From NCBI RefSeq assembly GCF_000715205.1, contig NZ_JOTP01000001.1, positions 124,001 to 188,000 of the forward strand: a stretch of 64,000 nucleotides of DNA. The letters run 5' to 3'. Made by a program: the position numbers and the translations under genes. How positions within the stretch are numbered: the first letter of the stretch is position 1; every line of letters begins with the position of its first letter. Positions 17,159 to 26,171 of the stretch are shown here, in pieces. The DNA comes from Bacillus zhangzhouensis (GTDB taxonomy: Bacteria; Bacillota; Bacilli; Bacillales; Bacillaceae). Under the pieces are notes generated by a model. It worked only from the letters and a program-made list of their open reading frames with translations, was not told the DNA's origin and did not search any database.

Positions 17159-18169
17159 ATGACAGTCACAATCAAAGACATAGCAAAATTGGCAAATGTC
17201 TCTCATACCACGGTATCAAGGGCTTTGAATAACAGTCCTTTTATTAAAGAGAAGACAAAACAAAAGATTTTGTCGATTGCAAAACAGCTGAATTATTCAC
17301 CGAATGTCCATGCCAGAGGCCTTGTATCACAAAAATCATTTACAATCGGTCTATTCTTTACGAGTTTAACAGAAGGCACATCCTCAAGTTTCTTTGTGGA
17401 TGCGTTAAAAGGCGTCAACAGTGTCATGACAGAGCACTATAATCTGTTTGTACGAGGAATTGACGACTTTCACGATTACACGACCATTCATAAACAACGC
17501 TATGATGGCATTTTGCTCATGAGTCAAAGCGAGCACGATGAAGCGTTTATCCATCATGTGAAAAAACAGGGCATTCCCATCATTGTGCTAAATCGCCGTG
17601 TGGAAAGTAATGAAGTAATGAATATATTAGCTGATGATAGTCAAGGGGCATACCAAGCAGCGGACTATTTCATTCAGCACGGTCATGAACAAATCGCTAT
17701 CATTGAGGGGAAAGAAGGCTTTAAATCGACTCAGGAAAGAAAAGCTGGTTTTTTGCAAGCGTTAATTGATCATCATGTGCCCATGAAGAAAGAATACATG
17801 ATCACAGGCGACTATCACATGAAAAGCGGCTATGAATCAATGGAAACATTGCTCTCTCTTGATGATCCGCCAACAGCGCTTTTTTGCTCAAACGATGACA
17901 TGGCCATTGGTGCAATGAATGCTTTATATGCAAAAGGCAAAACGTGTCCAGGCGATATCTCTATTATCGGTTTTGATGATATTGCATTTTCATCCTATAC
18001 CACGCCTGCACTCACAACAGTGAAAAAGCCGATTGAAAAAATGTGTGCACTTGGAGCAGAAGCCATCCTTTCAGTCATAAACGGTGAAGAGCAAGAAGAA
18101 GATCATATGGAAAAAGTGTATGTACACACAGAACTAATGATCAGAGATTCAGTTAAAAAGGTGCAGTAA
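17159..18169 (+). CDS. LacI-family transcriptional repressor of the hexuronate operon
   Basis: This 336-residue regulator has an N-terminal helix-turn-helix (TIKDIAKLANVSHTTVSRALNN) with hinge helix (YSPNVHARGLVSQKS) and a periplasmic-binding-protein-like effector domain (residues about 60-330, including FDDIAFSSYTTPALTTV). The start at 17159 is chosen over an upstream ATG at 17129 because AAAGGCGG sits 6 nt before it and the protein then begins directly with the DNA-binding domain. It most likely binds the two palindromes upstream of uxaC. It replaces the role that ExuR has in B. subtilis. A cre-like sequence lies about 17106-17121. Confidence 0.88.
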   Translation: MTVTIKDIAKLANVSHTTVSRALNNSPFIKEKTKQKILSIAKQLNYSPNVHARGLVSQKSFTIGLFFTSLTEGTSSSFFVDALKGVNSVMTEHYNLFVRGIDDFHDYTTIHKQRYDGILLMSQSEHDEAFIHHVKKQGIPIIVLNRRVESNEVMNILADDSQGAYQAADYFIQHGHEQIAIIEGKEGFKSTQERKAGFLQALIDHHVPMKKEYMITGDYHMKSGYESMETLLSLDDPPTALFCSNDDMAIGAMNALYAKGKTCPGDISIIGFDDIAFSSYTTPALTTVKKPIEKMCALGAEAILSVINGEEQEEDHMEKVYVHTELMIRDSVKKVQ

Positions 18170-18230
18170 TCAGTACCTTTTTAGGAAGAAATGTTCACGT
18201 GTGCATAAACATACAGGGAGGGGAAACCAT

Positions 18231-19688
18231 TTGAAACGACTATCTAAAGCTATATACCCGGCGGCTGAGTATCCGGAAACGATTTTGCAAATCGGTGAAG
18301 GGAATTTTATGCGTGGATTTATCAATTGGCACATCCAAAAGCTGAACGACTGCACAGATTTTAAAGGAAGAGCCGTTGTTGTTCCTCCTCGAAAAGGGTC
18401 AGTTACAGCTTTAAATGAACAAGATGGTTTGTACACCTTATGTATTCAGGGCTATCATGACCAGAAAGAAATGAATGAACGCATGGTCATCCAATCGATT
18501 AGCAGAGGAATCAGTACGTATACCGATTACGAAGGCTTTTTACATGTAGCTGAAAACCCGGATTTGCGCTTTGTCTTCTCCAACACGACAGAGGCAGGGC
18601 TTGTGCTCAGAAAAGAGGATCGCTTGGAGGATCGGCCGCAGGCCAGTTTTCCAGGAAAGCTAACGGCCTTTTTGTATCAAAGGTTTAAAGCGTTTTCTGG
18701 AGATGAGCAAAAGGGGCTGATTATCCTGCCTTGTGAATTGGTCGAGCACAATGGTGATCGATTAGAAGAATATGTGATCGGCATGGCAGATGAGTGGGAT
18801 CTTCCGCCAGCCTTTATAACTTGGATAAAGGAAGCCAACACGTTCTGTAATACGCTTGTGGATCGGATTGTACCTGGATTTTCTCAGGAAGCGGCTGAAG
18901 CCGTACAAAAGGAAGAAGGGTATATGGACGAATTGCTTGTCACGGCAGAATATTATCACCTGTTTGTCATTGAAGCCCCTGCCTTTGTGGAAAAAGAGCT
19001 TCCTTTTCAAGAAGCAGGATTAAATGTGCTTTTTGTAGAGGATATTGCGCCTTACAGAATGAGCAAGGTCCGCATTCTAAATGGAGCACATACAGCGATG
19101 GTGCCGATTGCGTATTCTTGTGGTTTAGAGACCGTAAAAGAGGCTGTGGAAGATGAGCATGTTGGTCCGTTCATCCGACATATGCTGGAGGAGGAAGTAC
19201 TGCCAGGGCTGAAGCTTCCAGAAGATGAGCTGGTTCTTTATACACAATCTGTTTGGGACCGCTTTTGCAATCCATTTGTGAAGCATCAATTACTGGATAT
19301 TGCTTTGAATGGTGTATCTAAATTTCAAACGCGTATTCTCCCGTCCTTGCTTGATTATGTCGTGCTAAAGAAACAGTTACCAATGAAGCTCGTCTTTTCA
19401 CTGAGCAGTCTCATTTATTTTTACAGAGCAAGCGCAGATAAGGTAAAGGATGATGAGACTGTGATGACATTGATGAAGGAAGCCTGGGAAGAGGAGAACC
19501 ATTCCAATGACACGATTGCAGTCCACATTCTTTCAAACGAGCAATTATGGGGAAGGGATTTAACCGATATAGAAGGATTGAGCCACGCGGTAGCTGATCA
19601 GCTTACCTTCATACAGGAGCATGGGATGAGAGCAGCTGTTCACCGAATGCTCCATCATCAATATGAAAGTCAGGGGGAGAAGGCATGA
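18231..19688 (+). CDS. uxaB: Altronate oxidoreductase (tagaturonate reductase) UxaB
   Basis: This 485-residue enzyme of the polyol-specific long-chain dehydrogenase family reduces D-tagaturonate to D-altronate with NADH. Visible features are the N-terminal nucleotide-binding region (ILQIGEGNFMRGF), FSNTTEAG, and the catalytic KVRILNGAHTAMVPIAY segment. A TTG start at 18231 is used because AGGGAGGGG lies 8 nt upstream; the GTG at 18201 has no such site. Length matches E. coli UxaB. The last four bases overlap the uxaA start. Confidence 0.9.
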   Translation: MKRLSKAIYPAAEYPETILQIGEGNFMRGFINWHIQKLNDCTDFKGRAVVVPPRKGSVTALNEQDGLYTLCIQGYHDQKEMNERMVIQSISRGISTYTDYEGFLHVAENPDLRFVFSNTTEAGLVLRKEDRLEDRPQASFPGKLTAFLYQRFKAFSGDEQKGLIILPCELVEHNGDRLEEYVIGMADEWDLPPAFITWIKEANTFCNTLVDRIVPGFSQEAAEAVQKEEGYMDELLVTAEYYHLFVIEAPAFVEKELPFQEAGLNVLFVEDIAPYRMSKVRILNGAHTAMVPIAYSCGLETVKEAVEDEHVGPFIRHMLEEEVLPGLKLPEDELVLYTQSVWDRFCNPFVKHQLLDIALNGVSKFQTRILPSLLDYVVLKKQLPMKLVFSLSSLIYFYRASADKVKDDETVMTLMKEAWEEENHSNDTIAVHILSNEQLWGRDLTDIEGLSHAVADQLTFIQEHGMRAAVHRMLHHQYESQGEKA

Positions 19689-21178
19689 AAGACTTTATTG
19701 TGATTCACCCTTCAGATAATGTAGGGATCGCTTTAAAAGTGCTTGAGCAAGGCGAGGAGCTACAGCATCAAGGACATCCCGTTGTCTTAAAAGAGACCGT
19801 CGCAAAAGGTCATAAATTTGCTTTGGCTGATATTAAACAACGAGAGAATATCATCAAATATGGTTATCCGATTGGTCATGCAACGAATGCGATTTCTGCC
19901 GGAGAATGGGTGCATACGCATAACATTAAAACCAATCTATCCGGCAAGCTCGATTACGAATATCGGCCTTCTTTAACAGAAAATCCCTATGGAAAAACGA
20001 ATTTTACATTTAAAGGCTATAAACGAAAAAATGGCGAAAGTGGCATACGCAATGAGCTTTGGATCGTCCCAACCGTCGGCTGCGTTAATGGTATTGCCGA
20101 TCAAATCATCCAAATATTCACTGCTGAAATGGGCGGAAACATTCACCCTTTTGAAACAGCTCTTGTATTAAAGCACAATTATGGGTGCTCACAGCTTGGG
20201 GACGACCATGAAAATACAAAAACCATTTTACAAAATGCCGTGAAGCATCCAAATGCAGGAGGGGTACTCGTTCTAGGGCTTGGTTGTGAAAACAATGATA
20301 TTGAAGATTTTCAATCGACATTGGGTGAGTATGACCGTGCGAGGGTGAAATTTTTAAGAAGCCAAGAAGTAGGGGATGAAATTGAGACGGGAGTTGCATT
20401 ACTGAAGGAAATTTATGACGCGGTGAAAGAAGATCAGCGTGAAGAGATCCCGTTATCTGAGCTAAAAATCGGCTTGAAGTGCGGAGGATCAGATGGGTTC
20501 TCTGGTATTACTGCAAATCCGCTTTTGGGCAGGCTGTCCGATTTTATTGTGGCCCAAGGCGGAACGACGGTGTTAACAGAAGTGCCCGAAATGTTTGGTG
20601 CTGAGACAATCTTAATGGAGCGAGCGGAATCAGAAGAGACTTTCGACAATATTGTGCAAATGATCAATGATTTTAAACAATACTTTCTGGATCATCGACA
20701 GCCAGTATATGAAAATCCTTCCCCGGGAAATAAAGCAGGTGGAATTTCGACATTAGAAGATAAATCTCTCGGCTGTACACAAAAAGCAGGTACTTCTGAT
20801 ATCAAAGATGTATTGAAATACGGAGAGCTGCTGAAACGAAAAGGACTGAATTTATTAAGTGCGCCTGGTAATGATTTGGTTGCTTCATCCGCTCTTGCAG
20901 CATCTGGCTGTCAGATGGTGCTCTTTACAACAGGCAGAGGGACACCGTTTGGCACATTTGTCCCAACGATGAAGGTATCAACCAATACAGCCTTATATGA
21001 AACAAAAAAACACTGGATTGACTTTAATGCTGGTGAATTGCTTGAGGATGTACCAGAAGATGTTGTGTTAGAAAAATTCATTTCAACGGTTATTGATGTG
21101 GCGAGTGGAAAGCTATTAAATCATGAAAAAAACAATTTTAGAGAGCTGGCTATTTTTAAAACAGGTGTCACACTTTAA
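19685..21178 (+). CDS. uxaA: Altronate dehydratase UxaA
   Basis: This 497-residue dehydratase converts D-altronate to 2-keto-3-deoxygluconate. It is a full-length fusion of the N-terminal SAF-like domain (residues 1-95, including GHATNAISAGEWVHTHN) and the catalytic UxaA-type domain (GYKRKNGESGIRNELWIVPTVGCVN, GCSQLGDDHENT, GLKCGGSDGFSGITANPLLG). Conserved Cys residues that could bind Fe are present. The ATG overlaps the uxaB stop (ATGA). The next pathway enzymes, KDG kinase and aldolase, are not in this window. Confidence 0.92.
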   Translation: MKDFIVIHPSDNVGIALKVLEQGEELQHQGHPVVLKETVAKGHKFALADIKQRENIIKYGYPIGHATNAISAGEWVHTHNIKTNLSGKLDYEYRPSLTENPYGKTNFTFKGYKRKNGESGIRNELWIVPTVGCVNGIADQIIQIFTAEMGGNIHPFETALVLKHNYGCSQLGDDHENTKTILQNAVKHPNAGGVLVLGLGCENNDIEDFQSTLGEYDRARVKFLRSQEVGDEIETGVALLKEIYDAVKEDQREEIPLSELKIGLKCGGSDGFSGITANPLLGRLSDFIVAQGGTTVLTEVPEMFGAETILMERAESEETFDNIVQMINDFKQYFLDHRQPVYENPSPGNKAGGISTLEDKSLGCTQKAGTSDIKDVLKYGELLKRKGLNLLSAPGNDLVASSALAASGCQMVLFTTGRGTPFGTFVPTMKVSTNTALYETKKHWIDFNAGELLEDVPEDVVLEKFISTVIDVASGKLLNHEKNNFRELAIFKTGVTL

Positions 21179-21198
21179 GGCGATTGGGGGATGAGAAA

Positions 21199-22590
21199 AT
21201 GTCTAAAAAACGGGATTTGATGTATATCACAGCAGGAACGGTACTAACAGGAATCGGACTCGCACGTTTAGCAAAGCAAGGGAAGAAAGACAAAGAAGTA
21301 AACGGTATGGGTCATGTGTTAAAGCAGATAAAAGCGCCAATGTTCCCCGATCGTGAATTCAATGTGATTCATTATGGTGCAGACGAAAAAGGGATTGAGC
21401 TTTCTACAAGTGCTATTCAGTCTGCAATCGACGATGCACATCGTTTGAAAGGGGGGCGTGTGCTGATTCCTGAAGGGACGTTTTTGACAGGAGCTCTTGA
21501 ATTGAAAAGCAATGTAGAGCTTCATCTCCATGAGAACGCCTATGTGACATTCAGCCAAGATCCACGCGATTACCTTCCACTCGTACTGACAAGATATGAA
21601 GGAATAGAGCTTTATAATTATTCTCCGCTCGTTTATGCTCACCATGCAGAAAACATCGCCATTACAGGAGCTGGAACGCTTGACGGGAGAGGTGATGAGC
21701 ATCATTGGTGGCCTTGGAAGTATGGAACAAATGGTCAACCCTCTCAGGATCGAGATCGTCAGCTTCTGTTTGAAATGGCTGAAAAGAGAATACCGGTGGA
21801 GGAGAGAGTTTTTGGAGAAGGTCATTATTTAAGATCGAGCTTTATACAGCCATACCAATGTCAACAAGTTCTCATTGAAGGAGTAACAGTAAAGGATTCA
21901 CCAATGTGGCAAATTCATCCGGTGTTAAGTGAAAATGTCACCGTCCGCGGGGTTAATATCATCGGGCATGGACCAAACACAGACGGTGTGAATCCAGAGT
22001 CTTGTCGGAATGTGCTCATTGAAGATTGTTATTTTGATAATGGAGATGATTGTATTGCCATTAAATCAGGCAGAAACGAGGACGGACGGAGAATCGGGGT
22101 CCCATCTGAAAATATTGTCATTCGTAGAAATGAAATGCGTGATGGACACGGCGGAGTGACGATCGGGAGTGAAATCTCTGGCGGGGTCAGGTATGTATAC
22201 GCAGAGGATAATTTAATGGATAGTCCAAACCTTGACCGGGCACTGCGCATTAAAACCAACTCTGTCCGAGGCGGTACCATTGAACACATTTATTTTAAAA
22301 ACAATACAGTCAAAAGCTTAAAGCATGAAGTTGTCTGTATCGACATGATGTATGAGGAAGGAGATGCTGGTCCTCACCGTCCTGTTGTACGTCATATTGA
22401 AGTAGAAGGACTAAAAAGCATTGGCGGACGATATGGTGTGAAAATAGCCGCATACTCACATTCCCCAGTCACACATTTCAAAATGAAAGATTGTGTGATA
22501 GATGATGTGACGTATCCACTTTCTTTAGAGCATGCAGTCTCTCCTTCTTTTCAGAAAGTCGTCATCAATGGGGAACAAATCAACCGTTAG
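21199..22590 (+). CDS. Glycoside hydrolase family 28 (exo-polygalacturonase/oligogalacturonate hydrolase)
   Basis: This 463-residue GH28 right-handed beta-helix enzyme keeps all four family signatures: NTDGVNPES, GDDCIAIKSG, GHGGVTIGSE and RIKTN. These include the three catalytic Asp residues, the His and the substrate-binding Arg-Lys pair. It should release galacturonate from the ends of oligogalacturonides. The N terminus (MSKKRDLMYITAGTVLTGIGLARL) has one mildly hydrophobic stretch but no convincing signal peptidase site, so I infer an intracellular enzyme acting on imported oligomers. Being last in the uxa operon, it feeds UxaC. The start at 21199 is preferred to TTG 21184 because the GGGGGATG site lies between them. 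Confidence 0.88.
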   Translation: MSKKRDLMYITAGTVLTGIGLARLAKQGKKDKEVNGMGHVLKQIKAPMFPDREFNVIHYGADEKGIELSTSAIQSAIDDAHRLKGGRVLIPEGTFLTGALELKSNVELHLHENAYVTFSQDPRDYLPLVLTRYEGIELYNYSPLVYAHHAENIAITGAGTLDGRGDEHHWWPWKYGTNGQPSQDRDRQLLFEMAEKRIPVEERVFGEGHYLRSSFIQPYQCQQVLIEGVTVKDSPMWQIHPVLSENVTVRGVNIIGHGPNTDGVNPESCRNVLIEDCYFDNGDDCIAIKSGRNEDGRRIGVPSENIVIRRNEMRDGHGGVTIGSEISGGVRYVYAEDNLMDSPNLDRALRIKTNSVRGGTIEHIYFKNNTVKSLKHEVVCIDMMYEEGDAGPHRPVVRHIEVEGLKSIGGRYGVKIAAYSHSPVTHFKMKDCVIDDVTYPLSLEHAVSPSFQKVVINGEQINR

Positions 22591-22595
22591 AAGAG

Positions 22596-22630
22596 TGAAA
22601 AACAGTCTTTTTAGAGGCTGTTTTTCTTTT
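22596..22630 (+). terminator. Terminator of the uxaC operon
   Basis: GAAAAACAG and CTGTTTTTC form a 9-bp stem around a 12-nt loop; the right arm runs into further T residues. Confidence 0.7.
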
Positions 22631-22713
22631 ATAACGTCAGAAAAGACGCTTTTAGAAATCACATATACAACCTATCTGCACTGTAGTATAATATTCCCGA
22701 AATTAGAAAAGAA

Positions 22714-22735
22714 TTGACGAAAGAGATTTCGTCAA
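22714..22735 (+). other. Leader hairpin between btuF promoter and ribosome binding site
   Basis: TTGACGAAA and TTTCGTCAA form a perfect 9-bp stem with loop GAGA. It lies downstream of a TATAAT -10 element (22687-22692) and 12 nt upstream of the GGGGG ribosome binding site. There is no T-run, so it is not a terminator. It could protect the mRNA or bind a regulator. Confidence 0.5.
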
Positions 22736-22762
22736 GCAGTACATAAAGCAGGGGGTTCATTC

Positions 22763-23713
22763 ATGAAAAAGTTAACAGCCATTTGGCTATCTTTATTGCT
22801 AGTGATGGGTGTTTTAGCAGGATGTGCAGGTGCTGAAACAGATCACAAATCAACGGGTTCACAAAATAAAGAAACAGCAGCTGCGGCATTTCCTGTATCA
22901 ATTAAAGATGCAGCTGGCAAAACAGTCGAAATCAAAGAACAGCCTAAGCGGATTGTTTCTTTAATTCCAAGTAATACAGAGGTTGCCTATGCACTTGGTC
23001 TTGGAGACAAAATGGTCGGACGATCAGATTTTGATAATTATCCAAAGGAAGTCGAAAAGGTAGAGAAGATTGGTGGTCTTGAATTCAATGTAGAGAAGGT
23101 CATTTCATTAAAACCTGATCTTGTATTAGCACATGCATCACAGATGGGATCAAAAGATGGATTTAAACAGCTTGAAGATGCAGGTATTCAAGTGCTGACT
23201 GTAAATGATGCCACTTCCTTTAAGGATGTGTACAAATCGATCAATATGATCGGTGAATCAACAGGTGCAAAAGAAGCATCAACAAAGCTTGTAGACGAGA
23301 TGAAAGCAAAATTGAATAACATCAAGAAACAAGCAGATGCGATCTCTAAAGACAAACAAAAAACAGTCTTTGTTGAAGTGTCAGGTGCTCCTGAAATCTA
23401 TACAACAGGTCAACATACATTTATGGACGAAATGCTTTCTGTCATTCATGCAAAAAATGCCGCGGCCGACCAAACTGGCTGGGTGCAAATGACGGAAGAA
23501 TCGATTATCAAACGAAATCCTGATGTCATTGTCACAATTGATGGTTCCAGCTTAACTGATCTGAAAAAAAGAGACGGCTGGAATACGATCAAAGCAGTCA
23601 AAGAAAAACAAGTCTTTCAATTGAATACGGATCTCGCATCAAGACCGGGACCGCGATTGATTGAAGGAGTCGAGGCTCTTGCGAAAAGCATTTATCCTGA
23701 CACGTTCAAATAA
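22763..23713 (+). CDS. btuF: Cobalamin-binding lipoprotein BtuF (YvrC-like)
   Basis: This 316-residue class III solute-binding lipoprotein has a signal peptide ending in LAGC (Cys21). The binding-protein core begins PKRIVSLIPSNTEVAYALGLGDKMVG, continues with EKVISLKPDLVLAH, and ends GPRLIEGVEALAKSIYP. The SLIPSNTE segment and gene order with btuC, btuD and an adenosyltransferase favour cobalamin over siderophores. AGGGGG precedes the ATG. The last 35 bases overlap btuC. Confidence 0.87.
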   Translation: MKKLTAIWLSLLLVMGVLAGCAGAETDHKSTGSQNKETAAAAFPVSIKDAAGKTVEIKEQPKRIVSLIPSNTEVAYALGLGDKMVGRSDFDNYPKEVEKVEKIGGLEFNVEKVISLKPDLVLAHASQMGSKDGFKQLEDAGIQVLTVNDATSFKDVYKSINMIGESTGAKEASTKLVDEMKAKLNNIKKQADAISKDKQKTVFVEVSGAPEIYTTGQHTFMDEMLSVIHAKNAAADQTGWVQMTEESIIKRNPDVIVTIDGSSLTDLKKRDGWNTIKAVKEKQVFQLNTDLASRPGPRLIEGVEALAKSIYPDTFK

Positions 23714-24737
23714 ATATATCATCGCATACACACTAAGTGCTTTACTTCTTGTGGTAAGCATTGGAATGGGAATCTCATTTGGCAGTTTAGGGATTCCCAT
23801 TCCTTCTATTCTTCGTATATTTGTTCATGAACTATTTGGTGTCCAGGTCGGAACCATTGATACCATTGATCGCAATATTATGATGAACATCCGACTGCCG
23901 AGAGTGATATTAGCGGCATTAGTCGGGGCAGCGCTGGCGTTATCTGGTGCAGCCTTTCAAGGTTTATTAAAAAATCCTCTCGCTGATCCTTATACGCTAG
24001 GGGTTTCTCAAGGGGCATCTGTTGGAGCCGTTGCGACTTTATTTTTTAGCTGGCAGCTCCCCTTGTTGGGCAGTTTTACACTGCCTTTTTTCAGTATGAC
24101 AACAGCGCTTGTAACACTATGTCTCGTCCTCTTTTTTGCACGTCTTGTTCATCGGGGGATGAGCATCTCCTCTTTAATCTTGACAGGAGTGATTTTTAGC
24201 TCTTTTTTGGGAGCGCTTATTTCATTAATGATCGCTTTAACGGGTGATGATCTAAAAGAGATTATTCATTGGCTTCTTGGCAGTGTGTCCATGAGGGGTT
24301 GGCGTTATATCGCCCTTTTCCTCCCTTTCTTTCTCGTTGGTACCTTTGCGCTCATGTTGATGGGGCGAGATTTGAATGTCATGACATATGGCGAAGAAAA
24401 GGCAAAGCTATTAGGGGTTCATGTGAAACGGAGCAAATATGTGGTTCTGCTTGCTGGTTCAATTTTGACTGGAAGTGCGGTAGCAGTATCAGGAACGATC
24501 GGATTTGTGGGGCTTGTGATCCCGCATTTTATCCGTCTTTTAGCGATCACGGATCATCGGCATCTGCTGCCTTTGTCTATGCTGAATGGCGCTTCCTTTC
24601 TCGTTTTAGCAGATGTGTTATCCCGTACCATCATTGAGCCGACTGAATTGCCTATTGGCATCATTACTGCGTTAATTGGTGCACCTGTATTTGGCATCAT
24701 CCTCATTCGCAGATATAGAGGAGGAACGCATCTATGA
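23679..24737 (+). CDS. btuC: Cobalamin ABC permease BtuC (YvrB-like)
   Basis: This permease of about 352 residues belongs to the FecCD/BtuC family and has roughly ten membrane segments. Landmarks are NIRLPRVILAALVGAALALSGAAFQGLLKNPLADPYTLGVSQGAS and GTIGFVGLVIPHFIRLL. The start is inside the end of btuF. TTG at 23679 is preferred because GAAGGAG lies 9 nt upstream; TTG at 23661 is the other option. The 3' end overlaps btuD by 4 nt, consistent with coupled translation of the three-gene importer. Confidence 0.87.
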   Translation: MRKAFILTRSNKYIIAYTLSALLLVVSIGMGISFGSLGIPIPSILRIFVHELFGVQVGTIDTIDRNIMMNIRLPRVILAALVGAALALSGAAFQGLLKNPLADPYTLGVSQGASVGAVATLFFSWQLPLLGSFTLPFFSMTTALVTLCLVLFFARLVHRGMSISSLILTGVIFSSFLGALISLMIALTGDDLKEIIHWLLGSVSMRGWRYIALFLPFFLVGTFALMLMGRDLNVMTYGEEKAKLLGVHVKRSKYVVLLAGSILTGSAVAVSGTIGFVGLVIPHFIRLLAITDHRHLLPLSMLNGASFLVLADVLSRTIIEPTELPIGIITALIGAPVFGIILIRRYRGGTHL

Positions 24738-26020
24738 TTCAAGTGAAGGATGTCAGAGGTGGATATGGTGAGAAAGAGGTCATTCGTGGCATCAGTTTTA
24801 ATGTGAAGCAAGGAGAATTTCTCGGTATACTTGGACCAAATGGGAGCGGCAAGACGACCTTGCTCAAAATGATAGCAGGTATTTTAGCACCAGAGAGCGG
24901 TCAAGTATGTCTGAGCGATCAGCCAATTCAATCCTACCGCTCAAAGGTGCTTGCGCAAAAACTAGCTGTTTTACCGCAGAAAACCGAGCAGGCCTTCTCG
25001 TTTACAGTCGAAGAAACTGTTCAATTTGGGCGTTATCCTTATCAAAAAGGATGGCTGCAATCTGTCACGAAAGAAGATGTGCAGGTCGTAAGCAGAGTGA
25101 TGGAACAAACGGATGTTGCTCAATTTAAGAATCAATCCATCCATGAGTTAAGTGGGGGAGAACAGCAGCGTGTGTATTTGGCTCAGGCGTTAGCTCAGCA
25201 GCCTGAATATTTATTACTGGATGAACCAACAAGTTTTCTTGATTTAGCCTATCAAAAAGAATTGCTTGATTTAATTAAAGAAGAGACCACTTCCTCTAGA
25301 TTAACGGTGGTCGGTGTGTTTCATGATGTAAACATCGCCAGTCTTTATTGCGATCGGCTACTATTGCTCCATGAAGGAAAGGCTGAAATGTTAGGACAAC
25401 CGCATCACGTCTTGACGACAGAGCGGATCAACCGTGTGTATGAAACAAGTGTTACACCGCTTCAGCATCCACTGCGAGCAAACCCACAGCTGATGATTGA
25501 ACCTGCTGCCACTTCTAAAGCATCAAGTGTGAAGTTAGCGGATGGCTGGAGAGCACATGGCTCAAAAGGAATGACGTTTTCCATCAAACAGCCGCTTCGT
25601 ATACTTTCTTCACATGAGAAAAGCGGAGGCTTCTTTTGGAAAAGATCACTCGTAACGGGAAATGAGACCCTTCATGAAATGCTAGATGGTTGTGAGGATA
25701 GCTTGTTTCTCGGCCAATCTGACGGACCAAAGCAATACGCCGCAGAAGACAATGAAGAGGATATGGTTCTTTACGGGATGCGTCAGCAAGAAGAGCTGAC
25801 TGTTTGGCTTGTGCTGAAAGGGTCTTTATCAGATGGAGCGTCTATTCAGCTGATGGGCCAGCTTATGCAGATCATTCAACAAAAGACGAGCATCCCCATC
25901 CATCATCTTTGTATCGCTTCTGTCAATGCGAAAGAGAAGGAACCTGATGTGATTTTACACGAAAGATTACGAAAGAAAGTGCACCGGCTTCTTCATACAT
26001 TGGCTGCAATTAAAAAGTGA
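24734..26020 (+). CDS. btuD: Cobalamin ABC ATPase BtuD (YvrA-like) with C-terminal extension
   Basis: This 428-residue protein starts with a complete ABC ATPase: Walker A GPNGSGKTT, Q-loop PQKTEQ, signature LSGGEQQR, Walker B LLLDEPT and switch His in VFHDVN. That domain ends near residue 255. A further 170 residues follow that are not part of the ATPase, including ILSSHEKSGGFFWKRSLV and a C-terminal EPDVILHERLRKKVHRLLH. B. subtilis YvrA is similarly long. The extension may be a diverged CbiZ-like (adenosylcobinamide amidohydrolase) domain, but its usual core motifs are not obvious to me. It is the last gene of btuFCD. Confidence 0.87.
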   Translation: MIQVKDVRGGYGEKEVIRGISFNVKQGEFLGILGPNGSGKTTLLKMIAGILAPESGQVCLSDQPIQSYRSKVLAQKLAVLPQKTEQAFSFTVEETVQFGRYPYQKGWLQSVTKEDVQVVSRVMEQTDVAQFKNQSIHELSGGEQQRVYLAQALAQQPEYLLLDEPTSFLDLAYQKELLDLIKEETTSSRLTVVGVFHDVNIASLYCDRLLLLHEGKAEMLGQPHHVLTTERINRVYETSVTPLQHPLRANPQLMIEPAATSKASSVKLADGWRAHGSKGMTFSIKQPLRILSSHEKSGGFFWKRSLVTGNETLHEMLDGCEDSLFLGQSDGPKQYAAEDNEEDMVLYGMRQQEELTVWLVLKGSLSDGASIQLMGQLMQIIQQKTSIPIHHLCIASVNAKEKEPDVILHERLRKKVHRLLHTLAAIKK

Positions 26021-26040
26021 ACTGACTCGTTCACTTTTTT
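26012..26040 (+). terminator. Terminator of btuFCD
   Basis: AAAAAGTGAAC and GTTCACTTTTT form an 11-bp stem with loop TGACTC; the hairpin overlaps the btuD stop codon. Confidence 0.85.
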
Positions 26041-26171
26041 GCGTTTCAGTCATCGTTTCGTATTCTAATCGACAGAGCATGAAAATCACAGTGTTTCATA
26101 GTAAAACCAATACATCCTATTCACTTCAAGGGTATACTAAGAGGACAAAGTAATGAACAAGGGGGAAACCG

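Noticed and set aside
22636..22762. Cobalamin riboswitch expected before btuF
   Set aside because: Space is too short and no B12-box-like sequence is seen; only a hairpin is reported.
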